A stretch of DNA of 64,000 bases. Source: Rhizobium sophorae. GTDB taxonomy: Bacteria; Pseudomonadota; Alphaproteobacteria; Rhizobiales; Rhizobiaceae. The notes below the pieces were generated by a model. The model ran no database searches and was not told the origin of the DNA. It saw nothing but the letters and a program-made list of their open reading frames with translations. Both the position numbers and the translations under genes were made by a program. Of this stretch, positions 16,636 through 24,810 are shown in pieces. Numbering within the stretch: the stretch's first letter is position 1; each line of letters begins with the position of its first letter. The DNA is taken from NCBI RefSeq assembly GCF_013087515.1, contig NZ_JABFCN010000003.1, forward strand, positions 248,001 through 312,000, read 5' to 3'.

Positions 16636-17916
16636 ATGGCTATTTTGCTCGGATCAATCGCTGACGACTATACGGGCGCCTCGGACCTCGCCAACACCTT
16701 GACGAAGAACGGCCTGCGCACGGTGCAGACGGTCGGCATCCCTGATCCGTCGCTCGCCCTACCGGATGTCGACGCCGTGGTCGTTTCCCTGAAGATCCGC
16801 TCCGTCCCGGCCTCGGACGCCGTGACGGCGGCGGCGAGCGCCGAGCGATGGCTGCGCCAGCGGGGGGCCGGCCATGTGCTTTACAAGATCTGCTCGACCT
16901 TCGATTCCACCGATGCCGGCAATATCGGTCCGGTCACCGAGGCATTGAGCGATGCAGCGGGCGGCGGCATCGTACTGGTGACACCAGCCTTTCCGGAAAC
17001 GGGACGCACCGTCTATCTTGGCCATCTCTTCGTCGGCGGACAGCCGCTGAACGAAAGCCCGCTCAAAGACCACCCCCTCAATCCAATGCATGACGCCAAT
17101 CTCGTGCGGGTTCTCACCCGACAATCGCGCTACGCTGTCGGGCTGATCGATCTCACGACCATCACGGCCGGACCCGGCGCCATCAAGGCGAGGCTCGATT
17201 CCCTGCGCACCGCAGGCTGCACTGCTGTTATCGCCGATGCCATTTTCGAACGGGATCTTGAAACGCTCGGCGAGGTCGCGTTGGAAACGCCGGTGTCCAC
17301 CGGTGCGTCCGGCCTCGGCCTCGGCCTTGCCCGCGCGCTCGTCCGCTCCGGTCGGATTTCCTCCGGCAGCGCGCCGACGGCGGACGCCATTCGCCCCGTC
17401 GGCGGGCTTTCCGCGATCGTTGCCGGCAGTTGCTCCAAGGCGACGCTCCACCAGCTCGAGGTCGCCGAACGGTCGATGCCCGTCCTGCGGCTCGACCCGG
17501 AGCGGCTGCTTGCCGGTCCCGATGAGATCGCCGCGGCGATTTCCTGGGCCGGAGACCGCATCTCCGTCGGCCCCGTCGTCATCGCTGCGAGTGCGGCGCC
17601 CGAAACCGTGTCCCGGCTGCAATCACTATACGGACGAGAGGCTTCCGGCCATGCGATCGAAACCGCGACGTCGATCATCACCACCGAACTGGTGGAGAGA
17701 GGCGTGCGGCGCCTGGTGGTCGCAGGCGGCGAAACCTCAGGCGCGGCCGTCGACCGGCTCGCCATTCCGGCATTTCTAATCGGCCCGGAGATTGCGCCCG
17801 GCGTACCGGTGCTGCGCACGGTCGGCAATGCGCAGGGCGACATGCTTCTGGCGTTGAAATCAGGAAACTTCGGAGGCGAAGATTTCTTTACGGCAGCGCT
17901 GGCGATGATGCACTGA
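16636..17916 (+). CDS. otnK: 3-oxo-tetronate kinase (former DUF1537)
   Basis: 426 residues of the four-carbon acid sugar kinase family. It phosphorylates 3-oxo-tetronate at O4 with ATP, giving the substrate of the decarboxylase encoded on the other arm. The N-terminal sugar-acid-binding domain opens with GSIADDYTGASDLANTL and contains KICSTFDSTDAGNIGP. The C-terminal nucleotide-binding domain has the Gly-rich VVAGGETSGAAVDRL near residue 360 and the GVPVLRT segment. It is the last gene of the ltnD-otnI-otnK operon. The 156 bases downstream before the next gene contain no other ORF of note but do contain paired inverted repeats. Confidence 0.9.
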   Translation: MAILLGSIADDYTGASDLANTLTKNGLRTVQTVGIPDPSLALPDVDAVVVSLKIRSVPASDAVTAAASAERWLRQRGAGHVLYKICSTFDSTDAGNIGPVTEALSDAAGGGIVLVTPAFPETGRTVYLGHLFVGGQPLNESPLKDHPLNPMHDANLVRVLTRQSRYAVGLIDLTTITAGPGAIKARLDSLRTAGCTAVIADAIFERDLETLGEVALETPVSTGASGLGLGLARALVRSGRISSGSAPTADAIRPVGGLSAIVAGSCSKATLHQLEVAERSMPVLRLDPERLLAGPDEIAAAISWAGDRISVGPVVIAASAAPETVSRLQSLYGREASGHAIETATSIITTELVERGVRRLVVAGGETSGAAVDRLAIPAFLIGPEIAPGVPVLRTVGNAQGDMLLALKSGNFGGEDFFTAALAMMH

Positions 17917-18018
17917 CAGGATCTGGATCGGATCGACATAGATCGGTTCTAGCATAAGATGCGGCGACCCATGACAGCAAAGCCATAAGATACTGCTTGA
18001 ACCATGGCCTTCAGACGA

Positions 18019-18052
18019 TCTGCCCGCCGGCGCTCCGGCAGACTGGCGGGCA
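18019..18052 (+). promoter_or_regulatory. Overlapping alternative hairpins ahead of the GNAT gene
   Basis: Two inverted repeats share bases: TGCCCGCC (18021-18028) with GGCGGGCA (18045-18052), and TCTGCC (18019-18024) with GGCAGA (18037-18042). They cannot form together. They end 20 bases before the start codon of the GNAT gene, so they could be a terminator for otnK or a leader structure. No T-run follows. Confidence 0.4.
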
Positions 18053-18072
18053 CGATATGAAGGACGCCCCCA

Positions 18073-18909
18073 ATGCAAGCAAGTCAGATCGAAATCGTCC
18101 CGTTCGGGCCTGACCATCTGGAAGCCGCCGTCGCGCTCTCACGACAGGCGGGCTGGCCGCATCGGACGGAAGACTGGCAGTTGGCGCTCGCCTTGAGCGA
18201 AGGGATGGTTGCGGTCGAGGACGGCAAGGTCGTCGGCACCGTACTCGTCACGCCGTATAAGGAAGATTGTGCGACCATCAACATGGTCATCGTCGACGAG
18301 ACGATGCGCGGCAGGGGCCTCGGCCGTAAGCTAATGGACGCCGCACTGCTGACCGCCGGAGACCGGCCGCTGAGGCTGGTGGCGACGACGGCAGGTCTGC
18401 CGCTCTACCAGAAGCTTGGCTTCCACGAGACGGGAACCGTGCTGCAGCACCAGGGCCTCGCCGAAGAAATTGCCGCGCCGGCGGAAACGGAAGCCGCCAC
18501 CGGTGCCGACCTCCCTGCTATCGCAGCCCTCGACCGACTTGCCTTCGGCGCCGATCGCGAAGGGCTGCTCTCTTATTTCACCGGGATCGGCGCATTCGCC
18601 GTCATTCGCCGCGACGGCCACGTTTCCGGGTTCGCTTGCCTGCGTCCCTTCGGCCGCGGCGAAGTGATTGGACCCGTGGTGGCCGCCGACCTCGGCGAGG
18701 CCCGGAAACTCATCGAACATTTCATCGCCAGACGGCCCGGACGGTTCCTCAGGGTCGATACCACTGCCGAGACCGGGCTTTCCCCGTGGCTCGCCGACCA
18801 GGGGCTCGCCCATGTCGGCGGCGGAATCACGATGAAAAAGCCCTTCGTCCATCACGCCGGGGACCCGGCCGTTACCACCTTTGCCCTCGCCAGCCAGGCA
18901 CTCGGCTGA
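18073..18909 (+). CDS. GNAT-family N-acetyltransferase, two-domain
   Basis: 278 residues. The first ~135 residues form a GNAT acetyl-CoA-binding domain: the strand INMVIVDETMRGRGLGRKLMDAAL carries the R/Q-x2-G-x-G/A pyrophosphate loop (RGRGLG, ~78-83), followed by LYQKLGFHETG. The second half resembles the C-terminal domain of YitH-like acetyltransferases and ends with a TMKKPF segment. It would acetylate a small amine or amino acid in the cytosol. It stands 13 bases upstream of the aminotransferase, and both precede the HAD and oligopeptide-type importer genes, so it probably belongs to the same amine/amino-acid catabolic unit. Substrate unknown. Confidence 0.85.
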   Translation: MQASQIEIVPFGPDHLEAAVALSRQAGWPHRTEDWQLALALSEGMVAVEDGKVVGTVLVTPYKEDCATINMVIVDETMRGRGLGRKLMDAALLTAGDRPLRLVATTAGLPLYQKLGFHETGTVLQHQGLAEEIAAPAETEAATGADLPAIAALDRLAFGADREGLLSYFTGIGAFAVIRRDGHVSGFACLRPFGRGEVIGPVVAADLGEARKLIEHFIARRPGRFLRVDTTAETGLSPWLADQGLAHVGGGITMKKPFVHHAGDPAVTTFALASQALG

Positions 18910-18922
18910 TCCGGAGATCTCC

Positions 18923-20299
18923 ATGTACAGCAATTCCCTCATTGAACTCGATCGCGCCCACCTCATCCATCCAGTCGCCTCCTATCGCGGCCATGAAAAG
19001 CTTGGTGTGCGCGTGCTGGCCTCGGCCAAGGGCGCGACGGTCACCGACGCCTCCGGCAAGCAACTGATCGACGGCTTCGCCGGTCTCTGGTGCGTCAATG
19101 CCGGTTACGGCCACGAGAGCATCGTCGAGGCAGCGGCCCGGCAGATGCGCGAGCTTCCCTATGCGACAGCCTATTTCGGCCTAGGCTCCGAGCCCGCGAT
19201 CCGGCTTGCAAGCGAACTCGCCGACCGCGCACCGGGCGATCTCAACCACGTCTATTTCACGCTCGGCGGCTCGGATGCGGTGGACAGCACAGTCCGCTTC
19301 ATACGCTACTATTGGAATGCCCGTGGGCAGCCTCAGCGCGATCAGTTCATCTCGGTGGAACAGGGCTATCATGGCTCCTCGACGGTTGGAGCGGGTTTGA
19401 CCGCGCTGCCTGCCTTCCATGCAGGCTTCGGTCTTCCCTTCGATTGGCAGCATAAGATTCCGTCTCACTACGCCTATCGCAACCCGGTTGGCGACAATCC
19501 GCAGGCGATCATCGACGCCTCGCTTGCGGCGCTGAAAAGCAAGGTCGAGGCGATCGGGCCGGAGCGCGTCGCCGCCTTCTACGTCGAGCCGATCCAGGGC
19601 TCGGGCGGCGTTCTGGTGCCGCCGAAAGGCTGGTTGAAAGCCATGCGCGAATTCTGCCGCGCGCACGACATCCTTTTCGTCGCGGACGAGGTGATCACCG
19701 GCTTTGGCCGCACCGGCCCGCTTTTTGCCTGCACCGAGGATGAGGTCGTGCCCGACTTCATGACGACCGCCAAGGGCCTCACCTCCGGCTACGTCCCCAT
19801 GGGCGCCGTCTTGATGGCCGATCACGTCTATGAAACGATTGCCGAGGGCGCGGGTGCTGCTGCCGTCGGCCATGGCTATACCTATTCGGCCCATCCGGTC
19901 AGCGCCGCGGTCGGTCTCGAAGTCCTGAAGCTTTATGAAAACGGCCTTCTCGAAAACGGCGTCAGGGCCGGTGCACGGCTGATGCAGGGCCTGGAGTCGC
20001 TGAGGGATCACCCGCTCGTGGGCGATGTCCGTGGCCGCGGCATGCTCGCCGCCGTGGAACTGGTGGTCGACAAGGTGAACAAGACGCCTTTGCCAACGTC
20101 CGCCGAACCCGCCCGCCGCATCTTCGATCGCGCCTGGGAGAACGGCCTCGTCATCCGCGCCTTCGGCAATGGTGCAATTGGCTATGCTCCGCCGCTTTGC
20201 TGCACAGAAACGGAGATTGACGCGATCGTCGAGCGCACCCGCATCACGCTGGACGAGACGCTGGAGGACCCGGATGTGCGTCGGGCGCTGCAGTCCTGA
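18923..20299 (+). CDS. Class III PLP-dependent aminotransferase (omega-aminotransferase)
   Basis: 458 residues from ATG 18923, which has a GGAG site; the frame opens at 18881 but that would overlap the GNAT gene. Features are DGFAGLWCVNAGYGHESI near residue 50, the Asp of VADEVITGFGRTG that contacts the PLP pyridine nitrogen, the Schiff-base Lys in MTTAKGLTSGYVPMGA, and the Thr/His region GHGYTYSAHPV. Proteins of this pattern are usually annotated as aspartate-aminotransferase-family or omega-amino acid:pyruvate aminotransferases and act on putrescine, GABA or beta-alanine-like amines. Neighbouring FAD amine oxidoreductases and a Dpp-type importer fit amine catabolism. The exact amine is not determined. 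Confidence 0.9.
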   Translation: MYSNSLIELDRAHLIHPVASYRGHEKLGVRVLASAKGATVTDASGKQLIDGFAGLWCVNAGYGHESIVEAAARQMRELPYATAYFGLGSEPAIRLASELADRAPGDLNHVYFTLGGSDAVDSTVRFIRYYWNARGQPQRDQFISVEQGYHGSSTVGAGLTALPAFHAGFGLPFDWQHKIPSHYAYRNPVGDNPQAIIDASLAALKSKVEAIGPERVAAFYVEPIQGSGGVLVPPKGWLKAMREFCRAHDILFVADEVITGFGRTGPLFACTEDEVVPDFMTTAKGLTSGYVPMGAVLMADHVYETIAEGAGAAAVGHGYTYSAHPVSAAVGLEVLKLYENGLLENGVRAGARLMQGLESLRDHPLVGDVRGRGMLAAVELVVDKVNKTPLPTSAEPARRIFDRAWENGLVIRAFGNGAIGYAPPLCCTETEIDAIVERTRITLDETLEDPDVRRALQS

Positions 20300-20521
20300 G
20301 AATATCGCGAAACGGCCAGATTCGGTATTTTGTGCCGCGTCGTGATGCCTATTCGGCGAATCCGGCGCAGTGCAGGTGACAAACTGAAGTCAACGAAAAG
20401 GCCTGGATCCCGGCAATGCGGGCCTTCCATACAAGAGCGGGACAATGATCCCGCCAGCGGAACAGAATTTTCTTCTTCGAGAAGCCGAGCTCCCATCGGA
20501 GCCGAACACTGGGGAATTCAC

Positions 20522-21235
20522 GTGAGCAAGAGCCTTTCGGAATTCAAATACATGACCTTCGATGTCGTCGGCACGCTCATCGACTTCGAAGGCGGTCTCA
20601 AGACCTGCCTCGCCGAGATCGCGGCCGAGGCAGGGACTGAAATCGACGGCGAGCAGGCGCTTGGCCTCTACCGCGCAGCCCGCTACTCCAAGGATGCCGA
20701 CCTCTTTCCCGACGATCTCGTGCGCGTTTATCTCGCGATCGCGCCGAAGCTCGGCCTGCCCACTGACCAAGAATATGGCCAACGGTTGCGGGATTCGGCC
20801 AAGAGCTGGAAGGGTTTTGCAGACAGCGCCGCAGCGCTGGCCAGTCTTGCGAAGAATTACCGCCTCGTGGCGATGACCAATGCCCGCCGTTGGGCATTCG
20901 ATTTCTTCGAGAAGGAACTCGGCAATCCCTTTTATGCAGCCTTCACCGCGGATGATACGGGGACCGAGAAACCCGATCCCGCATTCTTCGAGACGGTATT
21001 CGACTACGTCGCCGCCGCAGGACATTCGAAGGACAACGTCCTGCATGTCGCCCAGAGCCAGTACCACGATATCGGGATTTCCAGGAAACTCGGGCTGACC
21101 AATTGCTGGATTGAGCGGCGCCATGCCGAGAAGGGTTACGGCGGCACGATCGAACCGGCCGAGTTCACCAAACCCGACTACCATTTCACCTCCATGGCAG
21201 GCCTTGCCGATGCCGTGGCCGCCGCGCGCGCCTGA
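20522..21235 (+). CDS. HAD-superfamily hydrolase, 2-haloacid dehalogenase-like
   Basis: 237 residues from GTG 20522 with GGGGAA upstream. The frame is open from 20330, but the added residues are not family-like. Nucleophile motif FDVVGTLIDFEGG, motif II VAMTNARRWAF, motif III Lys in GTEKPDPAFF and the AQSQYHDIGISRKLGL segment identify the HAD type II dehalogenase-like group. It is a distant homologue of the protein at 12115-12783. It lies between the aminotransferase and the substrate-binding protein gene and probably acts in the same amine or amino-acid catabolic pathway, perhaps as a phosphatase or dehalogenase. The 222-base region before it has no other gene and may carry a promoter. Confidence 0.85.
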   Translation: MSKSLSEFKYMTFDVVGTLIDFEGGLKTCLAEIAAEAGTEIDGEQALGLYRAARYSKDADLFPDDLVRVYLAIAPKLGLPTDQEYGQRLRDSAKSWKGFADSAAALASLAKNYRLVAMTNARRWAFDFFEKELGNPFYAAFTADDTGTEKPDPAFFETVFDYVAAAGHSKDNVLHVAQSQYHDIGISRKLGLTNCWIERRHAEKGYGGTIEPAEFTKPDYHFTSMAGLADAVAAARA

Positions 21236-21249
21236 CTTTGAAAGCAGAT

Positions 21250-21275
21250 CGGGCCTGCCCGCAACGGGCAGCCCG
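21250..21275 (+). promoter_or_regulatory. Intercistronic hairpin before the substrate-binding protein gene
   Basis: An 11-bp stem with one bulged C (CGGGC-C-TGCCCG against CGGGCAGCCCG, CAA loop) between the HAD gene and the importer genes. No T-run follows, so it may be a partial terminator or an mRNA-processing or stabilising structure rather than a full terminator. Confidence 0.5.
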
Positions 21276-21298
21276 CCACAGAAGAAAAGGGGAATGAG

Positions 21299-22909
21299 AT
21301 GAACGACAAAATCACCAATTGGACTAGGTCCGACGATGCCAGGATCGAAACCGCCATCCGTCGTGGCGCCACCCGTCGTGAGTTGCTGCATATGATGCTT
21401 GCAGGCGGCGTGGCCCTGTCTGCCGGCGGGCTCGTGCTTGGCCGCGCCGGCAAGGCGCTCGCCGCCACGCCCGTTTCCGGCGGCGCGCTCAAAGCGGCCG
21501 GCTGGTCGTCCTCCACGGCCGATACGCTCGACCCCGCCAAGGCGTCGCTCTCCACCGACTATGTCCGGTGCTGCTCCTTCTATAACCGCCTCACCTTCCT
21601 CGACAAATCAGGCACGCCGCAGATGGAGCTTGCCGAAGCGATCGAGTCCAAGGATGCGAAGACCTGGACGGTCAAGCTGAAGAACGGCGTTACCTTCCAT
21701 GACGGCAAGCCGCTGACCGCCGATGACGTGGTTTTCTCGCTGAAGCGCCATCTCGACCCATCCGTCGGCTCGAAGGTCGCCAAGATCGCCGCGCAGATGA
21801 CCGGCTTCAAGGCGGTCGACAAACAGACCGTCGAGATCACGCTCGCCAGCCCGAATGCCGACCTGCCGACCATCCTGTCGATGCATCATTTCATGATCGT
21901 CGCCGACGGCACGACCGATTTCACCAAGGCCAACGGCACCGGCGCTTTCGTCAAGGAAGTCTTCGAGCCGGGCGTTCGATCGGTCGGGATCAAGAACAAG
22001 AACTATTGGAAATCCGGCCCGAACGTCGATTCCTTCGAATATTTCGCGATCAGCGACGACAATGCCCGTGTAAATGCACTGCTTGCGGGCGACATCCACC
22101 TCGCAGCCACGATTAATCCGCGCTCTATGCGCCTCGTCGAGGCCCAGGGCGACGGCTTCACCTTGTCGAAGACGACGTCCGGCAACTATACCAATCTCAA
22201 CATGCGACTGGATATGGAGCCCGGCAACAAGCGCGATTTCATCGAGGGCATGAAGTATCTCGTCAACCGCGAACAGATCGTCAAATCGGCGCTGCGCGGT
22301 CTCGGTGAAGTCGGCAACGATCAACCCGTTTCGCCGGCGAACTTCTATCATGACGCAGAGCTGAAAGCGCGAGCCTTTGATCCTGAGAAGGCGAAGTTCC
22401 ACTTCGAAAAGGCCGGCGTGCTTGGCCAATCCATCCCGATCATCGCTTCCGACGCGGCGAGCTCGTCGATCGACATGGCCATGATCATCCAGGCGGCCGG
22501 CGCAGAAATCGGCATGAAGCTCGATGTCCAGCGAGTGCCATCTGATGGCTATTGGGACAATTACTGGCTCAAGGCGCCGATCCACTTCGGCAATATCAAC
22601 CCGCGGCCGACCCCTGATATCCTCTTCTCCCTGCTCTACACCTCGGACGCTCCGTGGAACGAAAGCCACTACAAGTCGGAGAAGTTCGACAAGATGCTGA
22701 TCGAGGCGCGCGGCTCTCTCGATCAAGACAAGCGCAAGGCGATCTATAACGAGATGCAGGGCATGGTCGCCCAGGAAGCCGGCACTATCATTCCGGCCTA
22801 TATCTCGAACGTCGATGCGACGACCGCCAAGCTCAAGGGCCTGGAAGCCAACCCGCTCGGCGGCCAGATGGGATACGCTTTTGCGGAGTATGTCTGGCTT
22901 GAAGCCTGA
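21299..22909 (+). CDS. Dipeptide/oligopeptide-type ABC substrate-binding protein (SBP family 5)
   Basis: 536 residues. The N-terminus has a twin-arginine-like signal (ATRRELLHMMLAGGVAL, then an apolar stretch and AAT), so the protein is exported folded to the periplasm. The family-5 core follows: DTLDPAKASLSTDYV, then the signature segment DGKPLTADDVVFSLKRHLDP near residue 140, and a late YNEMQGMVAQEAG. It captures a peptide-like or amine-like solute for the permeases encoded immediately downstream. The surrounding aminotransferase and amine oxidoreductase genes hint at an amino-compound. A perfect hairpin separates this gene from the permeases and probably raises its transcript level. The ligand is not predictable from the sequence. 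Confidence 0.9.
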   Translation: MNDKITNWTRSDDARIETAIRRGATRRELLHMMLAGGVALSAGGLVLGRAGKALAATPVSGGALKAAGWSSSTADTLDPAKASLSTDYVRCCSFYNRLTFLDKSGTPQMELAEAIESKDAKTWTVKLKNGVTFHDGKPLTADDVVFSLKRHLDPSVGSKVAKIAAQMTGFKAVDKQTVEITLASPNADLPTILSMHHFMIVADGTTDFTKANGTGAFVKEVFEPGVRSVGIKNKNYWKSGPNVDSFEYFAISDDNARVNALLAGDIHLAATINPRSMRLVEAQGDGFTLSKTTSGNYTNLNMRLDMEPGNKRDFIEGMKYLVNREQIVKSALRGLGEVGNDQPVSPANFYHDAELKARAFDPEKAKFHFEKAGVLGQSIPIIASDAASSSIDMAMIIQAAGAEIGMKLDVQRVPSDGYWDNYWLKAPIHFGNINPRPTPDILFSLLYTSDAPWNESHYKSEKFDKMLIEARGSLDQDKRKAIYNEMQGMVAQEAGTIIPAYISNVDATTAKLKGLEANPLGGQMGYAFAEYVWLEA

Positions 22910-22920
22910 TTAGGCAGGAG

Positions 22921-22945
22921 ACTGGGGCTGCAGCCGCGCCCCAGT
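22921..22945 (+). promoter_or_regulatory. Intercistronic hairpin after the substrate-binding protein gene
   Basis: A perfect 8-bp stem (ACTGGGGC / GCCCCAGT) with a 9-base loop starts 12 bases after the stop. No T-run follows. Such hairpins between binding-protein and permease genes commonly protect the upstream mRNA and give unequal expression within one operon. Confidence 0.6.
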
Positions 22946-22996
22946 TCCTCCATCTGCATTGATGGAACTTAACTCGAACGCAAAGGGAAGACGCCC

Positions 22997-23947
22997 GTGA
23001 ACCGCCAGGTCTTATCCCTTGTACTGAGCAGATTGTTCGTCGCCGTGATCACCCTGGTGATCGTCTCGTTTGCCGTCTTCTTTGCGACAACGCTGTTGCC
23101 TGGAGATACGGCGACGATCCTGCTCGGCCAAGCCGCCACGCCGGAAGCCGTCGAAGGCCTGCGCAAGGCCATGCATCTCGACGAACCGGCGCTCTTTCGT
23201 TTCCTGCGCTGGTTAGTCGGGCTGCTCCAAGGCGACCTCGGCACGTCCTATGCCAACGAAATGCCGATCGCCGCTCTCATCGCCGGCCGCTTCGTCAACA
23301 CGCTGAAACTTGCCGGCGTCACCGCGCTTTTCTCCGTACCGATCGCGCTGACGCTCGGGATCACTGCGGCAATGCTGCGCGGCACGCTTTACGACCGGAT
23401 CGTCACCGTGATCACCATCGGCGTCATCTCCGTGCCGGAGTTCATGGTCGCGACCTCCGCGGCGCTCATCTTCGCCGTCTATCTGAAATGGCTGCCGGCG
23501 CTGTCCTTCGCCAATGAAGTCCACAGTCTGGCCGACCTGTTGCGTGTCTATGCCATGCCGGTGATCACCCTCACCTTCGTCGTCTCGGCCCAGATGATCC
23601 GCATGACGCGCGCGGCTGTCATCGAGACGCTCAACACACCTTATGTTGAAATGGCATTGCTCAAGGGCGCCTCCCGGCCGCGCATCGTCTTTCGCCATGC
23701 GCTGCCCAATGCGCTGGGTCCGATCGTCAATGCCGTCGCGCTTTCCCTGTCCTATCTTCTCGGAGGCGTCATCATCGTCGAGACCATTTTCAACTATCCC
23801 GGTATCGCCAAGCTGATGCTGGATGCCGTCGCCACCCGCGATCTGCCGCTAATCCAGAGCTGCGCGATGATCTTCTGCCTGGGCTACCTGCTGCTGATCA
23901 CCATCGCGGATATCATCGCCATCCTTTCCAATCCGAGGCTCCGATGA
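22997..23947 (+). CDS. ABC importer permease, DppB/OppB type
   Basis: 316 residues with about six membrane helices. The first is LVLSRLFVAVITLVIVSFAV, and the family's short periplasmic segment with LPGDTATILLGQ follows. The cytosolic coupling loop reads PYVEMALLKGASRPRIVFRHALPNALGP, the EAA motif that contacts the ATPase. It forms the channel with the adjacent DppC-like permease; the two genes overlap by 4 bases (ATGA). It is part of the five-protein-domain importer encoded from 21299 to 26462. Confidence 0.93.
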   Translation: MNRQVLSLVLSRLFVAVITLVIVSFAVFFATTLLPGDTATILLGQAATPEAVEGLRKAMHLDEPALFRFLRWLVGLLQGDLGTSYANEMPIAALIAGRFVNTLKLAGVTALFSVPIALTLGITAAMLRGTLYDRIVTVITIGVISVPEFMVATSAALIFAVYLKWLPALSFANEVHSLADLLRVYAMPVITLTFVVSAQMIRMTRAAVIETLNTPYVEMALLKGASRPRIVFRHALPNALGPIVNAVALSLSYLLGGVIIVETIFNYPGIAKLMLDAVATRDLPLIQSCAMIFCLGYLLLITIADIIAILSNPRLR

Positions 23948-24810
23948 CCATGACCAGTTCCGAAACCACCTCCGGCCGGCTGTCCGGAACCCGGTTTGGC
24001 TATCGCTTCAACATCGTCGGCGCGATCGGCTTCACGGTCATCTTCTTATGGGCGCTCGTCGCGATCTTCGCCCCATGGATTATTCCCTACCCCGTCGGCG
24101 AGATTATCGATCTCGACTATTTCGGCCCGATGAGCCGGGAGCTCTGGCTCGGCTCCGATTATCTCGGCCGCGACATGCTCTCGCGGATTCTGATGGGGGC
24201 GCGCTACACGGTCGGTATCTCGCTGGCGGCGGTAACGATCGCATGCTTCAGCGGCGTCGTGCTCGGCATGATCGCAGCGGTGGCCGGCGGCTGGCTGGAC
24301 ACGATCCTCAGCCGCTTCCTCGACGCCCTCAACTCCATCCCGAGCAAACTGTTCGGCCTGGTGGTCGTCGCTGCCGTCGGCTCCTCGGTCCCGGTGCTGA
24401 TCATGACGCTGTCGGTGATCTACATCCCCGGCGCTTACCGTTTCGCCCGGGCGCTCGCCGTCAACATCAATGCGATGGATTTCATCACGGTCGCGCGCAT
24501 CCGCGGGGAAAGCACTCTCTATCTTATTCGCTCGGAAATCCTGCCCAACATCGTCGGACCGGTGCTTGCCGATCTCGGCATCCGCTTCGTCTTCATCGTT
24601 CTGCTGCTCTCCGGGCTTTCCTTCCTCGGCCTTGGCGTCCAGCCGCCCTATGCCGATTGGGGTGCGCTCGTGCGTGAGAACATCGGCGGCCTGCCATTCG
24701 GTGCGCCGGCGGTAATGTTTCCCTCGTTTGCCATCGCCAGCCTCACGATCAGCGTCAACCTGCTGATCGACAACCTGCCGCAGAAAATCCGCGACCGGAG
24801 TGTGTCATGA
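23944..24810 (+). CDS. ABC importer permease, DppC/OppC type
   Basis: 288 residues. The N-terminal helix (IVGAIGFTVIFLWALVAIFAPWI) is followed by the family segment WLGSDYLGRDMLSRILMGAR, several further helices, and the EAA coupling loop INAMDFITVARIRGESTLYLI. The C-terminal LSFLGLGVQPPYADWG motif is typical for DppC. It overlaps both neighbours by 4 bases, indicating translational coupling with the DppB-like permease and the ATPase. It is the second half of the membrane channel. Confidence 0.93.
   Translation: MTMTSSETTSGRLSGTRFGYRFNIVGAIGFTVIFLWALVAIFAPWIIPYPVGEIIDLDYFGPMSRELWLGSDYLGRDMLSRILMGARYTVGISLAAVTIACFSGVVLGMIAAVAGGWLDTILSRFLDALNSIPSKLFGLVVVAAVGSSVPVLIMTLSVIYIPGAYRFARALAVNINAMDFITVARIRGESTLYLIRSEILPNIVGPVLADLGIRFVFIVLLLSGLSFLGLGVQPPYADWGALVRENIGGLPFGAPAVMFPSFAIASLTISVNLLIDNLPQKIRDRSVS

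Noticed and set aside
20400..20430. Possible terminator between the aminotransferase and HAD genes
   Set aside because: AAGG/CCTT and CCCG/CGGG arms can pair only with a large bulge and no T-run follows.
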